A DNA stretch of 64,000 nt from Nocardia jiangxiensis NBRC 101359 (GCF_000308615.1 NZ_BAGB01000009.1:48161-112160); one strand, 5' to 3'; shown: positions 37,441-47,337, counted from the first letter of the stretch. The notes: a model not told the origin generated them from the letters alone. Numbers and translations: made by a program.

Positions 37441-38205
37441 ATGAACGAGGTTCTTGCCGTGCCGTTGCGAGCGGTCGGCGGGTTCTTCGAACTCACCGCT
37501 GCGGTGGCCAAGGCAACCGTGCGGCCGCCCTTTCAGCGTCGTGAATTCGTCGACCAGGCGTGGTTCATCGCGCGAGTTTCGATCCTGCCGACCCTGCTGG
37601 TCGCCATCCCGTTCACCGTGCTGGTGAGTTTCACGCTCAACATCCTGCTGCGCGAGATCGGCGCGGCCGACCTGTCCGGCGCCGGCGCCGCATTCGGCAC
37701 CGTCACCCAGGTCGGCCCGATCGTGACGGTGCTGATCGTCGCGGGCGCGGGCGCCACCGCGATCTGCGCGGATCTGGGCGCGCGCACCATTCGCGAGGAG
37801 ATCGACGCGATGAAGGTGCTGGGCATCGACCCCATCCACCGACTCGTCGTCCCGCGCGTGCTGGCCTCGATGTTCGTCGCGGCGCTGCTGAACGGCCTGG
37901 TCTGCCTGATCGGCATCGGCGGTGGCTTCCTGTTCTCGGTCTTCCTGCAAGGCGTGAATCCGGGCGCGTTCGTCAACGGGATCACCCTGCTGACGCACCT
38001 GCCCGAACTGGTCATCGCGGAGGTCAAGGCGACATTGTTCGGCCTGGCGGCCGGGCTGATGGCCTGCTATCTGGGCCTGAACGTGCGCGGCGGGCCCAAG
38101 AGCGTCGGTGACGCGGTGAATCAGACGGTGGTGTTCTCCTTCATGGTCCTTTTCGTGTTGAACGTGGTGGTCACCGCGGTCGGTATCAAGTTCACGGTGA
38201 GGTGA
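37441..38205 (+). CDS. yrbE4A: YrbE4A, Mce4 permease
   Basis: A 254-residue MlaE/YrbE-type permease. About five hydrophobic segments follow an amphipathic N-terminus. The conserved cytoplasmic loop reads EEIDAMKVLGIDPIHRLVVPRVLA, the family hallmark that contacts the ATPase MceG. It forms the inner-membrane pore of the Mce4 sterol importer with YrbE4B. AAGGAGGG stands before ATG 37441. It heads the ten-gene mce4 operon; five bases separate its stop from yrbE4B. Confidence 0.94.
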   Translation: MNEVLAVPLRAVGGFFELTAAVAKATVRPPFQRREFVDQAWFIARVSILPTLLVAIPFTVLVSFTLNILLREIGAADLSGAGAAFGTVTQVGPIVTVLIVAGAGATAICADLGARTIREEIDAMKVLGIDPIHRLVVPRVLASMFVAALLNGLVCLIGIGGGFLFSVFLQGVNPGAFVNGITLLTHLPELVIAEVKATLFGLAAGLMACYLGLNVRGGPKSVGDAVNQTVVFSFMVLFVLNVVVTAVGIKFTVR

Positions 38206-38209
38206 CCTC

Positions 38210-39061
38210 ATGGCCTTCGTGATCCACGCCCGCTTCCCGCGTACTGTTCGACGAGTGCGCCGCATGTCCGACTCGCTCGACAATGTCGGACGCCATGCGC
38301 TGTTCTATGCCGAATCGCTGCGCGCGGTGCCCAAGGCGCTGGTCAGCTATCGCACCGAAACCATCCGGTTGATCGCCGAAATCAGCATGGGCACGGGCGC
38401 ATTGGCCGTCATCGGCGGCACGGTCGTCATCGTGGGCTTCCTGACGCTGTTCGCCGGCGGCACCATCGCGGTGCAGGGCTACAGCTCACTGGGCAATATC
38501 GGCGTCGAGGCGCTGACCGGATTCTTCGCCGCCTTCCTCAATGTTCGCATTGCGGCGCCGGTGATTTCGGGTATCGGTCTGGCGGCCACCATCGGCGCGG
38601 GCGCGACCGCACAGCTGGGCGCGATGCGCGTCGCGGAGGAGATCGACGCACTCGAGTCGATGGCGATCCGCCCGGTGCCGTTCCTGGTCGGCACCCGGGT
38701 GCTGGCCGGGATGATCGCGATCGTCCCGCTGTACGCGCTGGCGGTGATCGCCTCGTTCGTCGCGAGTCGTTTTGCGACCGTGGTGATCTACGGGCAGTCG
38801 GCCGGTGTGTACGACCACTACTTCTCGACCTTCCTGATTCCCAGCGACATTCTGTGGTCGTTCGTGCAAGCGATCGTCATGGCGTTGGCGGTCATGATGA
38901 TTCACACCTATTACGGCTACCACGCGACCGGCGGACCGGTCGGTGTCGGCATCGCGGTCGGTAACGCGGTGCGTACCTCGCTGGTGGCGGTGGTGACGGT
39001 GACCCTGCTGGTCTCGCTGGCCATCTACGGCACCTCCGGCAATTTCCATCTCTCCGGGTAG
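38210..39061 (+). CDS. yrbE4B: YrbE4B, Mce4 permease
   Basis: A 283-residue MlaE/YrbE-type permease, the partner of YrbE4A. The conserved loop reads VAEEIDALESMAIRPVPFLVGTRVLAG. The extended N-terminus (residues 1-50) is basic and probably cytoplasmic. Membrane segments span about 60-85, 95-115, 160-190, 215-240 and 255-278. It is followed five bases later by mce4A. ATG 38210 was chosen; an internal ATG 18 codons further in is less likely. Confidence 0.94.
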   Translation: MAFVIHARFPRTVRRVRRMSDSLDNVGRHALFYAESLRAVPKALVSYRTETIRLIAEISMGTGALAVIGGTVVIVGFLTLFAGGTIAVQGYSSLGNIGVEALTGFFAAFLNVRIAAPVISGIGLAATIGAGATAQLGAMRVAEEIDALESMAIRPVPFLVGTRVLAGMIAIVPLYALAVIASFVASRFATVVIYGQSAGVYDHYFSTFLIPSDILWSFVQAIVMALAVMMIHTYYGYHATGGPVGVGIAVGNAVRTSLVAVVTVTLLVSLAIYGTSGNFHLSG

Positions 39062-39066
39062 GCGGT

Positions 39067-40290
39067 ATGGCGAGAAATACACTTGTCGAAAAAGACGGTG
39101 CCGGAAGGGTGTTCGGCGCGGGCTGGGGTGTCAAGCTGGCGGGCCTGGGCCTGGTGCTGAGCCTGGCGGCGATCGTCGCGGTCGCGCTGACCATGTTCGC
39201 GGGCGGCTTCCAGAGCACCGAGGCGGTCTACGTCGACTCGCCGCGCGCGGGTCTGGTCATGGACAAAGACGCCAAGGTCAAGATGCGCGGGGTGGACATC
39301 GGCACGGTCAAGGCCATCTCGTACACCGGCAACAGTGCGCGGCTGAAACTGGCGATCGACCCCGACCAGCTGAAGCTGGTTCCGGCCAATGCGGGCGTGG
39401 ACATCCGCTCCACCACGGTGTTCGGCGCGAAGTACGTGAATTTCACTGTGCCGCAGAACCCTTCGTCCGATCATCTGCAGGAGGGCGCGACCCTGAGCGC
39501 GACGCAGGTGACCGTCGAATTCAACACGCTGTTCCAGCATCTGACCGACGTGCTGAGCAAGGTCTCGCCGGAGAAGCTGAACGCCACGCTGACCGCGCTG
39601 GGCACCGCACTGCAGGGCCGCGGCGACGAACTCGGGCAGTTGCTGGCCAACAGTGATCAGTATCTGAAGGACATCAATCCGAGCATGCCGGATCTGCAGA
39701 GCGATCTGCGCACCAGCGTCCCGGTGACGAATCTGTACAGCGACGTCGTACCGGATCTACTGCACACCACCGACAACGTGTCGGTGACGAGTAAGACGCT
39801 GGTGGATCGCAAGAGCGATCTGGACGCGGTGCTGCTGAACCTCATCGGCCTGGTGAACACCACCGAGCCGATCCTGAAGCAGAACCAGAAGCCGCTGGTG
39901 ACCGCGCTGGATCTGCTGCAGCCCACGACCGCGCTGCTGAGCGAGTACAGCCCCGGGCTCTACTGCTTGGTGGTCGGCGTCGCCAACGCGGTGCCGGTGG
40001 CCAATCAGGTGTTCGGCGGCCTGGGCCCCTACGTGACGCTCAACGCCAGCTTCATGCCCGGCGGCACGCCGTACAAGTATCCGAAGGATCTCCCGAAGGT
40101 GAACGCCACCGGCGGTCCGCGCTGCGACAACATCCTCGATCGCAAACCCGGCAGCCACTCCAACTACCTGGTCACCGACACCTCGCAGGGTGAGGTGTGG
40201 ACGCCGTCGCTGAGTTCGCATCTGAACGATCCGAACACCAGCGTCTTCCAGCTGCTGTTCGCCGGAATGCCGGGGGTGCCGAAGCCGTGA
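39067..40290 (+). CDS. mce4A: Mce4A, sterol import substrate-binding protein
   Basis: A 407-residue Mce protein. One N-terminal membrane helix (residues 21-48) is followed by the MCE domain (about 55-135: VDSPRAGLVMDKDAKVKMRGVDIGTVKAI), long helical sequence, and a C-terminal globular part. Six Mce proteins assemble into a periplasmic/cell-wall tunnel that carries cholesterol to YrbE4AB. Its stop overlaps the mce4B start (GTGA). Confidence 0.93.
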   Translation: MARNTLVEKDGAGRVFGAGWGVKLAGLGLVLSLAAIVAVALTMFAGGFQSTEAVYVDSPRAGLVMDKDAKVKMRGVDIGTVKAISYTGNSARLKLAIDPDQLKLVPANAGVDIRSTTVFGAKYVNFTVPQNPSSDHLQEGATLSATQVTVEFNTLFQHLTDVLSKVSPEKLNATLTALGTALQGRGDELGQLLANSDQYLKDINPSMPDLQSDLRTSVPVTNLYSDVVPDLLHTTDNVSVTSKTLVDRKSDLDAVLLNLIGLVNTTEPILKQNQKPLVTALDLLQPTTALLSEYSPGLYCLVVGVANAVPVANQVFGGLGPYVTLNASFMPGGTPYKYPKDLPKVNATGGPRCDNILDRKPGSHSNYLVTDTSQGEVWTPSLSSHLNDPNTSVFQLLFAGMPGVPKP

Positions 40291-41318
40291 GATCCAAACC
40301 ACGGGCCGTCTCGGTCAAACTGTCCATCTTCACGCTGGTGATGGTGCTGGTGCTGGCCCTGCTCGCGGTCATCTTCAGCCAGATGCGCTTCGCCAGCGAG
40401 ACCGGATATCACGCGGTGTTCACCAGTTCCTCGGGCATGCTGCCGGGATCCAAGGTGCGCATCGCGGGTGTGCCGGTCGGCTCGGTCAAGCGGGTCTACG
40501 TGGGCAAGGATCACCTCGCGCACGTCGACTTCGAGGTCGATCACCAGTACCGCCTCTACGACAGCACGCAGGCCGCGGTCCGCTACGAGAACCTCGTCGG
40601 TGACCGGTATCTGGAACTCATGGACGGTCCGGGCACCGCGAAACGGATGTCCGAGGGCGGCACGATCGGCACCGACCGGACCAAACCCGCCCTCGATCTG
40701 GACATGCTGCTCGGCGGGATCAAACCGCTGCTGCGCGGTCTGGATCCGGCGCAGGTCAACGATCTGACCAATGCGCTGCTGCAGGTGTTCCAGGGACAGG
40801 GCGGGACGCTGGTGGCCCTGCTGAACAGCTCCGGCTCGTTCGCCAAGACGCTGGCCGACCGGGATGCGCTGATCGGCAGCGTGATCAACAACCTGAACAC
40901 GGTGCTGTCCACCATCGACGCCAAGAACAAGGATTTCGACGCCACGCTGACCGAACTGCAGCGTCTGGTCAGCGGCCTGGCCGCGGACCGCGACCAGATC
41001 GGCGAGGCGCTGCCGCGCCTGGCCGGGGCGACCGGTGATCTGACCGGCCTGCTGCGGCAGGCCCGGCCCGATCTGAAGAACGACTTCGATCAGCTGGGCC
41101 GGTTGTCGGGGAATCTCAACGACCGCACCGACGACGTGCAGTGGGTGCTGGACCGGCTGCCGGATACCTACAAGAAACTCGTGCGGCTCGGTTCCTACGG
41201 CTCGTTCCTGAACATGTACGTCTGTGGGACGAACTTCCTGATCGACGGCCCCGACGGCAAGCCCATGCATGTCAACCTGCCCGGTTTGCAGACGACCGGA
41301 AGGTGCTCGGCGCAGTGA
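40287..41318 (+). CDS. mce4B: Mce4B, sterol import protein
   Basis: A 343-residue Mce protein starting at GTG. One N-terminal membrane helix (about residues 9-30) is followed by the MCE domain (SSSGMLPGSKVRIAGVPVGSVKRVYV), then a helical tail and a C-terminal cysteine pair (MYVCGTNF and GRCSAQ) that may form a disulfide. It overlaps mce4A and mce4C by four bases at each end, so translation is tightly coupled. Confidence 0.92.
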   Translation: MRSKPRAVSVKLSIFTLVMVLVLALLAVIFSQMRFASETGYHAVFTSSSGMLPGSKVRIAGVPVGSVKRVYVGKDHLAHVDFEVDHQYRLYDSTQAAVRYENLVGDRYLELMDGPGTAKRMSEGGTIGTDRTKPALDLDMLLGGIKPLLRGLDPAQVNDLTNALLQVFQGQGGTLVALLNSSGSFAKTLADRDALIGSVINNLNTVLSTIDAKNKDFDATLTELQRLVSGLAADRDQIGEALPRLAGATGDLTGLLRQARPDLKNDFDQLGRLSGNLNDRTDDVQWVLDRLPDTYKKLVRLGSYGSFLNMYVCGTNFLIDGPDGKPMHVNLPGLQTTGRCSAQ

Positions 41319-42379
41319 AAGAAAAACGCTCACCACTGATCGACATCGGCATCGTCGGTGTGGTCCTCGCAGTCGCCATCTCGTTGTCCGCCTTGCAGTT
41401 CCAGCGCCTGCCCTTCGTGCGCAGCGGTGCGGAGTTCAGCGCGTACTTCGCCGATGCGGGCGGTCTGCTGCCCGGTGACCACGTCCAGGTGGCCGGGGTG
41501 CGCTCGGGACAGGTCGAGTCCGTCACCCTGGCCGGGGCGAAGGTGAAGGTCCGGTTCACCCTGGACGAGTCGATCGTGCTGGGGCGCAAGACATCCGCGG
41601 CGATCAAGACCAACACCGTGCTGGGCCGCAAATCGCTCGAGGTGGTTCCCAGCGGTGACGGTGTGCTGCGCCGCGACGACATCATCCCGCTGTCCCGCAC
41701 CACCTCGCCGTACTCGCTCAACGACGCACTCGGCGATCTGGCCTCGACCGTGCAGGGACTGGACACCGATCAGGTCAACAAGACCCTGGACACTCTCTCG
41801 GCGGCGTTCGACAACACGCCCGGACCGCTGCGTTCGGCCCTGGACGGCATCACCGCGCTCTCGCGCAGCTTGAACACCCGCGACAAGGCCCTGACCGAAC
41901 TGCTCTCGCACGCGCAGAACGTCACCAAGGTGCTCTCGGATCGTGCGAACCAGATCAACACGCTGCTGCTGAGCGGTAACGATCTGCTCGGCGAACTGAA
42001 CGCCCGGCGCACCGCGCTGAGTCAGCTGATCCAGTACGTCAACGGCCTGGCCCAGCAGCTCACCGGATTCGTGCAGGAGAACGAGGCATCGCTCAAACCC
42101 GATCTGGACAACCTGAATTCGCTGCTGGCCCTGCTGCAGAAGAACAAGGACCAGCTGGGCAAGGCCCTGGACGCGCTCGGCCCGTACGCCGGTGCGCTGG
42201 GTGAGCAGGTCGGCAGCGGCCCGTACTTCCAGGCGTACGTCTCGAACGCGACGAGTATGACGCTGCAACCGCTGGTCGACGCGCTGGTCTGGCCGCAGCA
42301 CGTGCCGCAGTCGTTCCAGAACTACATCAACCACCCGCCGCTGAATGTCGGTCCCTCCATCCAGGAGCCTCCGCGATGA
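41315..42379 (+). CDS. mce4C: Mce4C, sterol import protein
   Basis: A 354-residue Mce protein starting at GTG. Membrane helix residues 8-26, MCE domain about 38-115 (ADAGGLLPGDHVQVAGVRSGQVESV), and a long predicted coiled helical part rich in Leu heptads (residues 150-300, e.g. LSHAQNVTKVLSDRANQINTLL). The coiled region forms the tunnel wall in Mce complexes. Overlaps of four bases with mce4B and mce4D. Confidence 0.92.
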   Translation: MKEKRSPLIDIGIVGVVLAVAISLSALQFQRLPFVRSGAEFSAYFADAGGLLPGDHVQVAGVRSGQVESVTLAGAKVKVRFTLDESIVLGRKTSAAIKTNTVLGRKSLEVVPSGDGVLRRDDIIPLSRTTSPYSLNDALGDLASTVQGLDTDQVNKTLDTLSAAFDNTPGPLRSALDGITALSRSLNTRDKALTELLSHAQNVTKVLSDRANQINTLLLSGNDLLGELNARRTALSQLIQYVNGLAQQLTGFVQENEASLKPDLDNLNSLLALLQKNKDQLGKALDALGPYAGALGEQVGSGPYFQAYVSNATSMTLQPLVDALVWPQHVPQSFQNYINHPPLNVGPSIQEPPR

Positions 42380-43665
42380 ACGCTCTACTGAAGATGCGCA
42401 AGGTGCCCCGCTGGGTGCGCATCGTCGCCGCGGTACTGGTCGTCGCACTGGCCGGTTGGATCGGCTACGGCGCGGTCACCAATATCGGCAAGACCCACAT
42501 CACCGCGTACTTCCCGTCCACGACCGGCATCTACAACGGTGACGGGGTGGAGATCCTCGGGGTGAAGGTCGGCAAGATCAATTCGATCGAACCGGGCAAG
42601 GACAACGTCAAGGTGACGATGACCGTCGACCGCGGCGTGGACATCCCCGCGGACGCGAAGGCGGTGATCATCGCGCCGTCGCTGGTCTCGGCGCGATTCA
42701 TCCAGCTGGCCCCGGCCTACACCGGCGGCCCGAAGATGCACGACAACGCGACCATTCCGATCGAGCGCACCGCCGTTCCGGTGGAGTGGGACGACATCAA
42801 GGCCGAGCTGACCAAGCTGTCCAAGGCGCTGGGACCGATCGGCCAGGACAAGCAGGGTTCGTTCGGTCGGTTCGTGGACACCGCCTCGGACAACCTCGCC
42901 AACGGCAACGCGCAGGCGTTCCGGGACACGCTGAAGGAGCTGTCCAGCACGCTGAGCACGTTGTCGGACGGGCGAACCGACCTGTTCGGGACGATCAAGA
43001 ATCTGCAGCAGTTCGTGGACGTGCTGTCCAAGAGCAACGATCAGATCGTCCAGTTCGGCGGGCGACTGGCCTCGGTGTCCTCGGTGCTGAACAACGTCTC
43101 CGGCGATCTCGGTGCGGGACTGGACAATCTGGATACCGCGGTGGCCGACGTACAGCGGTTCCTCAACGAGCGCGGTCCGGCGCTGACCGACAGCGTGCAG
43201 CGCCTGGCCGACGTCACCCAGCTGCTGGTGGACAAGAAATCCGACATCGAGCGCGTGCTGCATTCGGGTCCGACCGCGCTGGCGAACTTCTATCAGATCT
43301 ACAAGCCGGCTCAGGGCACGTTGACCGGCGCGGTCGTCGGCACCAACTTCGCCAACCCGTTCGCCTTCCTGTGCGGTGCGGTGGAGGGTCTGCAATCCGA
43401 TGATTCGGACAGGACCGCGGCGCTGTGCAGGCAGTACATCGCACCGGTCATCCAGTCGCTGATGATGAATTACCCTCCGGTGCTGTTGAATCCGGCATCC
43501 GGTCAGGGCGCGTTCCCGAGTCAGCTGACCTACAGCACGCCGGATCTGGCCAAGCGGGTGAACACCAACCCCGACGGCGCGCCCGCCGCGGCGCCGGTGG
43601 CCACACCTGCGGTCGTGGTCCCGAAGGGCATTGCCGGACTTCTGCTTCCGGGAGGTGGGCACTGA
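42376..43665 (+). CDS. mce4D: Mce4D, sterol import protein
   Basis: A 429-residue Mce protein. Membrane helix residues 15-33, MCE domain about 40-120 (STTGIYNGDGVEILGVKVGKINSI), helical tunnel part, then a C-terminal Pro/Ala/Val-rich tail (PAAAPVATPAVVVP). Two cysteines late in the protein (FLCGAVEG and ALCRQY) may pair. It starts inside the mce4C stop (ATGA), and its stop shares one base with the mce4E start. Confidence 0.92.
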   Translation: MNALLKMRKVPRWVRIVAAVLVVALAGWIGYGAVTNIGKTHITAYFPSTTGIYNGDGVEILGVKVGKINSIEPGKDNVKVTMTVDRGVDIPADAKAVIIAPSLVSARFIQLAPAYTGGPKMHDNATIPIERTAVPVEWDDIKAELTKLSKALGPIGQDKQGSFGRFVDTASDNLANGNAQAFRDTLKELSSTLSTLSDGRTDLFGTIKNLQQFVDVLSKSNDQIVQFGGRLASVSSVLNNVSGDLGAGLDNLDTAVADVQRFLNERGPALTDSVQRLADVTQLLVDKKSDIERVLHSGPTALANFYQIYKPAQGTLTGAVVGTNFANPFAFLCGAVEGLQSDDSDRTAALCRQYIAPVIQSLMMNYPPVLLNPASGQGAFPSQLTYSTPDLAKRVNTNPDGAPAAAPVATPAVVVPKGIAGLLLPGGGH

Positions 43666-44903
43666 TGGCTTGGGGAAACGCACGTAAGCGACTCGCGGGT
43701 GCGGCGATCGGACTGGTCCTGGCGTTGGGCGTCACCGGCTGTCAATGGGATGGGCTGAACACGCTGCCGATGCCGGGTGCGGCCGGAACGGGCGAGGGCT
43801 CGTGGCAGGTGCGCATCCAGATGCCGAATGTGACCACCCTGACCCGCAATTCGCCGGTCATGGTGAAGGACGTCACGGTCGGCACGGTCACGAACATCGA
43901 GGTGCAGGGGTGGCACGCACTGGTCACCGTAAGCCTCGATCAGGGAGTGCAGTTGCCCGCCAACGCGATCGCGAAGATCGGGCAGACCAGTCTGCTGGGC
44001 AGCAATCACGTCGAACTGGCTCCGCCGTCGTCGAATCCGCAGGGCCGGTTGCAGAACGGGGATGTGATCCCGCTCGATCGCGCCGGTGACTATCCGACCA
44101 CCGAGCAGACGCTGTCCTCGCTGTCGGTGGTGCTCAATGGCGGCGGCATCTCGCAGCTCGAGACCATCACCCACGAGCTGGATGCGACGTTCCACGGGCG
44201 CACCGATTCGATCCGGGATCTGTTGCCGCAGTTGAAACAGCTGACCGGCACGCTGGATCAGCAGACCCAGGACATCATCGCCGCGACGAGCGGGCTGGAC
44301 CGTGTCTCGGGTGTGCTGGCCCAGCAGAAGGATCAGGTCACCACCGCGATCACCAAGATCCACCCGGCGCTGACGGTGCTGGCGGATCGTCGGCAGAACA
44401 TCACCAAAACCCTTGTGGCACTGGGGAATCTGAGTGACGTCGTACAGCAGATCATCCAGCAGGGCGGGGAGAGCCTGAAGGCGGATCTGGCCAATCTCGG
44501 TCCGGCGCTGAAGTCGCTGTCCGACACCGGCGGGAAACTGGCCGATTCGCTGCAGATCCTGCTCACCTTCCCGTTCCCGATGAAGAATCTGGACAAGGCG
44601 CTCAAGGGCGACTACCTGAATCTGCTCATGACGGTGGATCTGACCGGTGCGCGCATCGATTCGAACTTCCTCACCGGAACTCCGCTGGGCGGGCGATTCG
44701 GCGGCGTCGAGGGCGCTCTGGGCACCATCGCCCCGCAGACCGCGCAGGGTAAGGGCGATCCGGTGCACGGACCGCTGCAGACCCAGCCCAAACCGGCCAC
44801 TCCCGCGCCCACGCCGAGTATTCCCGGGCTGCCCTCGATTCCGGGGCTGCCCGCCATTCCGGGGATCACCGTTCCCGGCCCGTCGCAAGGAGGCGGCCGG
44901 TGA
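43665..44903 (+). CDS. mce4E: Mce4E, lipoprotein subunit (LprN type)
   Basis: A 412-residue Mce protein that differs from its neighbours by a lipoprotein signal peptide: VTGC with C26 as lipidation site after a hydrophobic stretch. MCE domain about residues 40-125 (NSPVMVKDVTVGTVTNIEV), then helical sequence and a Pro/Ile-rich tail with repeats of the PGLPSIPGLPAIPGI type. It corresponds to LprN/Mce4E. Lipid anchoring probably holds the complex in the membrane. TGATG links it to mce4D. Confidence 0.92.
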   Translation: MAWGNARKRLAGAAIGLVLALGVTGCQWDGLNTLPMPGAAGTGEGSWQVRIQMPNVTTLTRNSPVMVKDVTVGTVTNIEVQGWHALVTVSLDQGVQLPANAIAKIGQTSLLGSNHVELAPPSSNPQGRLQNGDVIPLDRAGDYPTTEQTLSSLSVVLNGGGISQLETITHELDATFHGRTDSIRDLLPQLKQLTGTLDQQTQDIIAATSGLDRVSGVLAQQKDQVTTAITKIHPALTVLADRRQNITKTLVALGNLSDVVQQIIQQGGESLKADLANLGPALKSLSDTGGKLADSLQILLTFPFPMKNLDKALKGDYLNLLMTVDLTGARIDSNFLTGTPLGGRFGGVEGALGTIAPQTAQGKGDPVHGPLQTQPKPATPAPTPSIPGLPSIPGLPAIPGITVPGPSQGGGR

Positions 44904-46324
44904 AACTCACCAAGTTCGTCCGCACCCAGCTGGTCATCTTCGCGGTGCTGACCGTGGTCGGCCTGGTGGTCATGGCCGGGAGCTACGTGCATCTGCCTGC
45001 CATGTTCGGCATCGGCCGGTACGGGGTGACGGTGAAGCTGGTCGCGACCGGCGGGCTGTATCCGACCGCCAACGTCGCCTACCGCGGCACCAATATCGGC
45101 AAGGTCGACAGCGTGCGGCTGACGCCGCAGGGGGTGGACGCGAAACTGTCCATCCAGAGCGGTTACAAGGTGCCCAGCGACGTCGAGGCGTACGTCAAGA
45201 GCGTCTCGGCGATCGGCGAGCAGTACGTGGATCTGGTGCCCGCCGAAAATCCGAAGGGCGGCAATCTGTCCGACGGCGCGGTGATCCCGGAGGATCGCAC
45301 CAAACTGCCGCAGGACGTCGGCGCTATGCTCGATCAGGCCGACCGGTTGCTGTCCAGTGTCGCGGACACCAAGTTGCGTGAGCTGATCGACGACGCGTTC
45401 ACCGCGTTCAACGGTGCGGGCCCGGATCTGCAGAAGTTCATCGATTCCGCCTCGCTGCTGGTGCAGGAAGCGCAGAAGAACACCGGGCCGACCAAGGATC
45501 TGCTGAAGAAGATCGGCCCGCTGCTGAACACGCAGAACCGTTCCGCGGACTCGATCCGCACCTGGACCCATGATCTGGTCGCGGTCACCGATCAACTGCG
45601 CCGGCACGATCCGTCGCTGAATCAGCTGCTGCAGCGCACTCCGGCCGCGGCGCAACAGGTCAGCCAGACCTTCCAGGACCTGCAGCCCACGCTGCCGATC
45701 CTGCTGTCTAATCTGGTCAGCGTCGGGCAGGTCGCGGTGACGTATCACGCTGGGCTGGAACAGATCCTGGTGATCTATCCGCAGATGATCTCGGCGCTGC
45801 TGACCGTCGTGCGCGGGCCCGCGCAGTACGGCGCGATGGTCGACTTCATGCTCGGCCTGAACGATCCGCCCGGCTGCATCACCGGCTTCCTGCCGCCGAG
45901 TCAGCGTCGCTCGCCCGCGCTGACCGACACTCCGGACACGCCGGGCGATCTGTACTGCAAGGTTCCGCAGAACGCCGAGGAGGCCGTGCGCGGTATTCGC
46001 AACACGCCATGTCAGGATGTTCCGGGGAAGCGCGCCCCGACCCCGGAGCTGTGCCACGATCCGCGCGGTTACGTGCCCGAGGGCAACAACCCGCCGTTCG
46101 GTGCGCCGCAGCCGGTGGACAATTCCGGTGCGCCGCTGCCGAATCCGGCCGCGAAGCCGGGAACGGTGCATCCGGCCTCGTTCGAGAACAGGAGTTACGA
46201 CCCGGCAACCGGAACCTTCACCGGACCCGACGGACGCACCTATCGGGAGGGGGACGTCAAGCCCGGTGGCTCGGGCACGGTACCGTCCGGGTGGCAGGCG
46301 ATGCTCGAGGAGCAGCAACAATGA
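44900..46324 (+). CDS. mce4F: Mce4F, sterol import protein
   Basis: A 474-residue Mce protein starting at GTG. N-terminal membrane helix (residues 9-32), MCE domain (TGGLYPTANVAYRGTNIGKVDSV), helical region, then four cysteines (PGCIT, LYCKV, TPCQDV, ELCHD) and an unstructured Pro/Gly/Asn-rich tail of about 100 residues. The last core Mce protein of the complex. It overlaps mas4A by ATGA. Confidence 0.92.
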   Translation: MKLTKFVRTQLVIFAVLTVVGLVVMAGSYVHLPAMFGIGRYGVTVKLVATGGLYPTANVAYRGTNIGKVDSVRLTPQGVDAKLSIQSGYKVPSDVEAYVKSVSAIGEQYVDLVPAENPKGGNLSDGAVIPEDRTKLPQDVGAMLDQADRLLSSVADTKLRELIDDAFTAFNGAGPDLQKFIDSASLLVQEAQKNTGPTKDLLKKIGPLLNTQNRSADSIRTWTHDLVAVTDQLRRHDPSLNQLLQRTPAAAQQVSQTFQDLQPTLPILLSNLVSVGQVAVTYHAGLEQILVIYPQMISALLTVVRGPAQYGAMVDFMLGLNDPPGCITGFLPPSQRRSPALTDTPDTPGDLYCKVPQNAEEAVRGIRNTPCQDVPGKRAPTPELCHDPRGYVPEGNNPPFGAPQPVDNSGAPLPNPAAKPGTVHPASFENRSYDPATGTFTGPDGRTYREGDVKPGGSGTVPSGWQAMLEEQQQ

Positions 46325-47337
46325 GCGAAACCACACCACCAACACCACCTACATCGGGACGAGTCCGGCGGCGTGCGAGTCGCCAGGCCGGTCCCGTCGG
46401 CGAACAGGCGAAGACCGGTGAGGCGACCGTCGTTCCCACCGCGAGCAGTTCCGCATCGGGCGCCGCGCAGGCATCGGCGGTCACCGATACCACGGTGAAG
46501 GCCGACGCCGTTCCGATGGACGCGGAGCCCGGGGCGGAGGTCTCGGCGGCGGGGACGGCCGCCGGGCCGGTCAGCGACGGCGATGTCACCTCCACGGTTG
46601 CCGGTAAGACGTCGGCGAAAACTGCTGCAGTCGAGGGTGATTCGACTGTGAAGCTCGGTACCGCCGACACGGATTCGACGGTCGAGCTCGGTGCCGCCGC
46701 CGATTCGACCGTGAAGTCGGGCAAGGCCGACTCCGGCGTTCGGCCGGGTGCTGCCGGTGCGGACCCCGTCGACGCGCCGGTGGACGAGCCCGTCGACGCA
46801 CCCGACACCGAGGGCGACCTCGTCTCGGAGAAGGACGGCTTCTGGCGTTCGATGCGGCCGATCGAATGGGTGGCGGCCGTGGTCGCGGTCGTGTCGCTGC
46901 TGGCATTGGTCGGCGGCGGCGGGGTGTACTTCTACCACCAGTCACACGCCGACGCGCTGGCCTCGCAGCGGACCGAATACCTCCAGACCGCCAAAGAAGC
47001 CATCCTCAACCTCACCAACATCAAGGACGACACCGCCGCGCAGGACATCGATCGCGTGCTGTCGGTGGCCTCGGGTGATCTGAAGGCCGAGTACACCCAG
47101 CGTAAGGACGCCTACGCGCAGGTCGTCAAGGAGGCGAAGGTCAAGGCCAGCGGCGAGGTGATCGAGGCCGCGATCGAGAGTCAGAACGACGATTCGGCCA
47201 AGGTGCTCATCGCGGCCAAGCAGACCCTCACCAATGCGGGCGATTCGCAGCCGCAGGACCGGTACTACCGGTTCCGGGTGACCGTGAACCGCGGTGACGG
47301 CGGCGTCACCGCGTCGAAGGTGGAGTTCGTGGCATGA
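46321..47337 (+). CDS. mas4A: Mce4-associated membrane protein A (Rv3493c-like)
   Basis: A 338-residue Mce-associated protein. Residues 1-175 are disordered, Ala/Thr/Val/Asp-rich, with repeated DSTVKLG/DSTVELG-like units between about 100 and 140. A membrane helix (residues 182-202) is followed by a periplasmic domain (about 205-338) of the Mas fold with QRTEYLQTAKEAILNLTNIK. Mas proteins stabilise the importer. The M. tuberculosis orthologue is clearly shorter, so the N-terminal part is an expansion. Linked to mce4F and mas4B by ATGA overlaps. Confidence 0.88.
   Translation: MSETTPPTPPTSGRVRRRASRQAGPVGEQAKTGEATVVPTASSSASGAAQASAVTDTTVKADAVPMDAEPGAEVSAAGTAAGPVSDGDVTSTVAGKTSAKTAAVEGDSTVKLGTADTDSTVELGAAADSTVKSGKADSGVRPGAAGADPVDAPVDEPVDAPDTEGDLVSEKDGFWRSMRPIEWVAAVVAVVSLLALVGGGGVYFYHQSHADALASQRTEYLQTAKEAILNLTNIKDDTAAQDIDRVLSVASGDLKAEYTQRKDAYAQVVKEAKVKASGEVIEAAIESQNDDSAKVLIAAKQTLTNAGDSQPQDRYYRFRVTVNRGDGGVTASKVEFVA

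Noticed and set aside
44612..46348. 578-codon minus-strand open frame opposite mce4F
   Set aside because: It is antisense to the Mce4F gene and has no protein family character.
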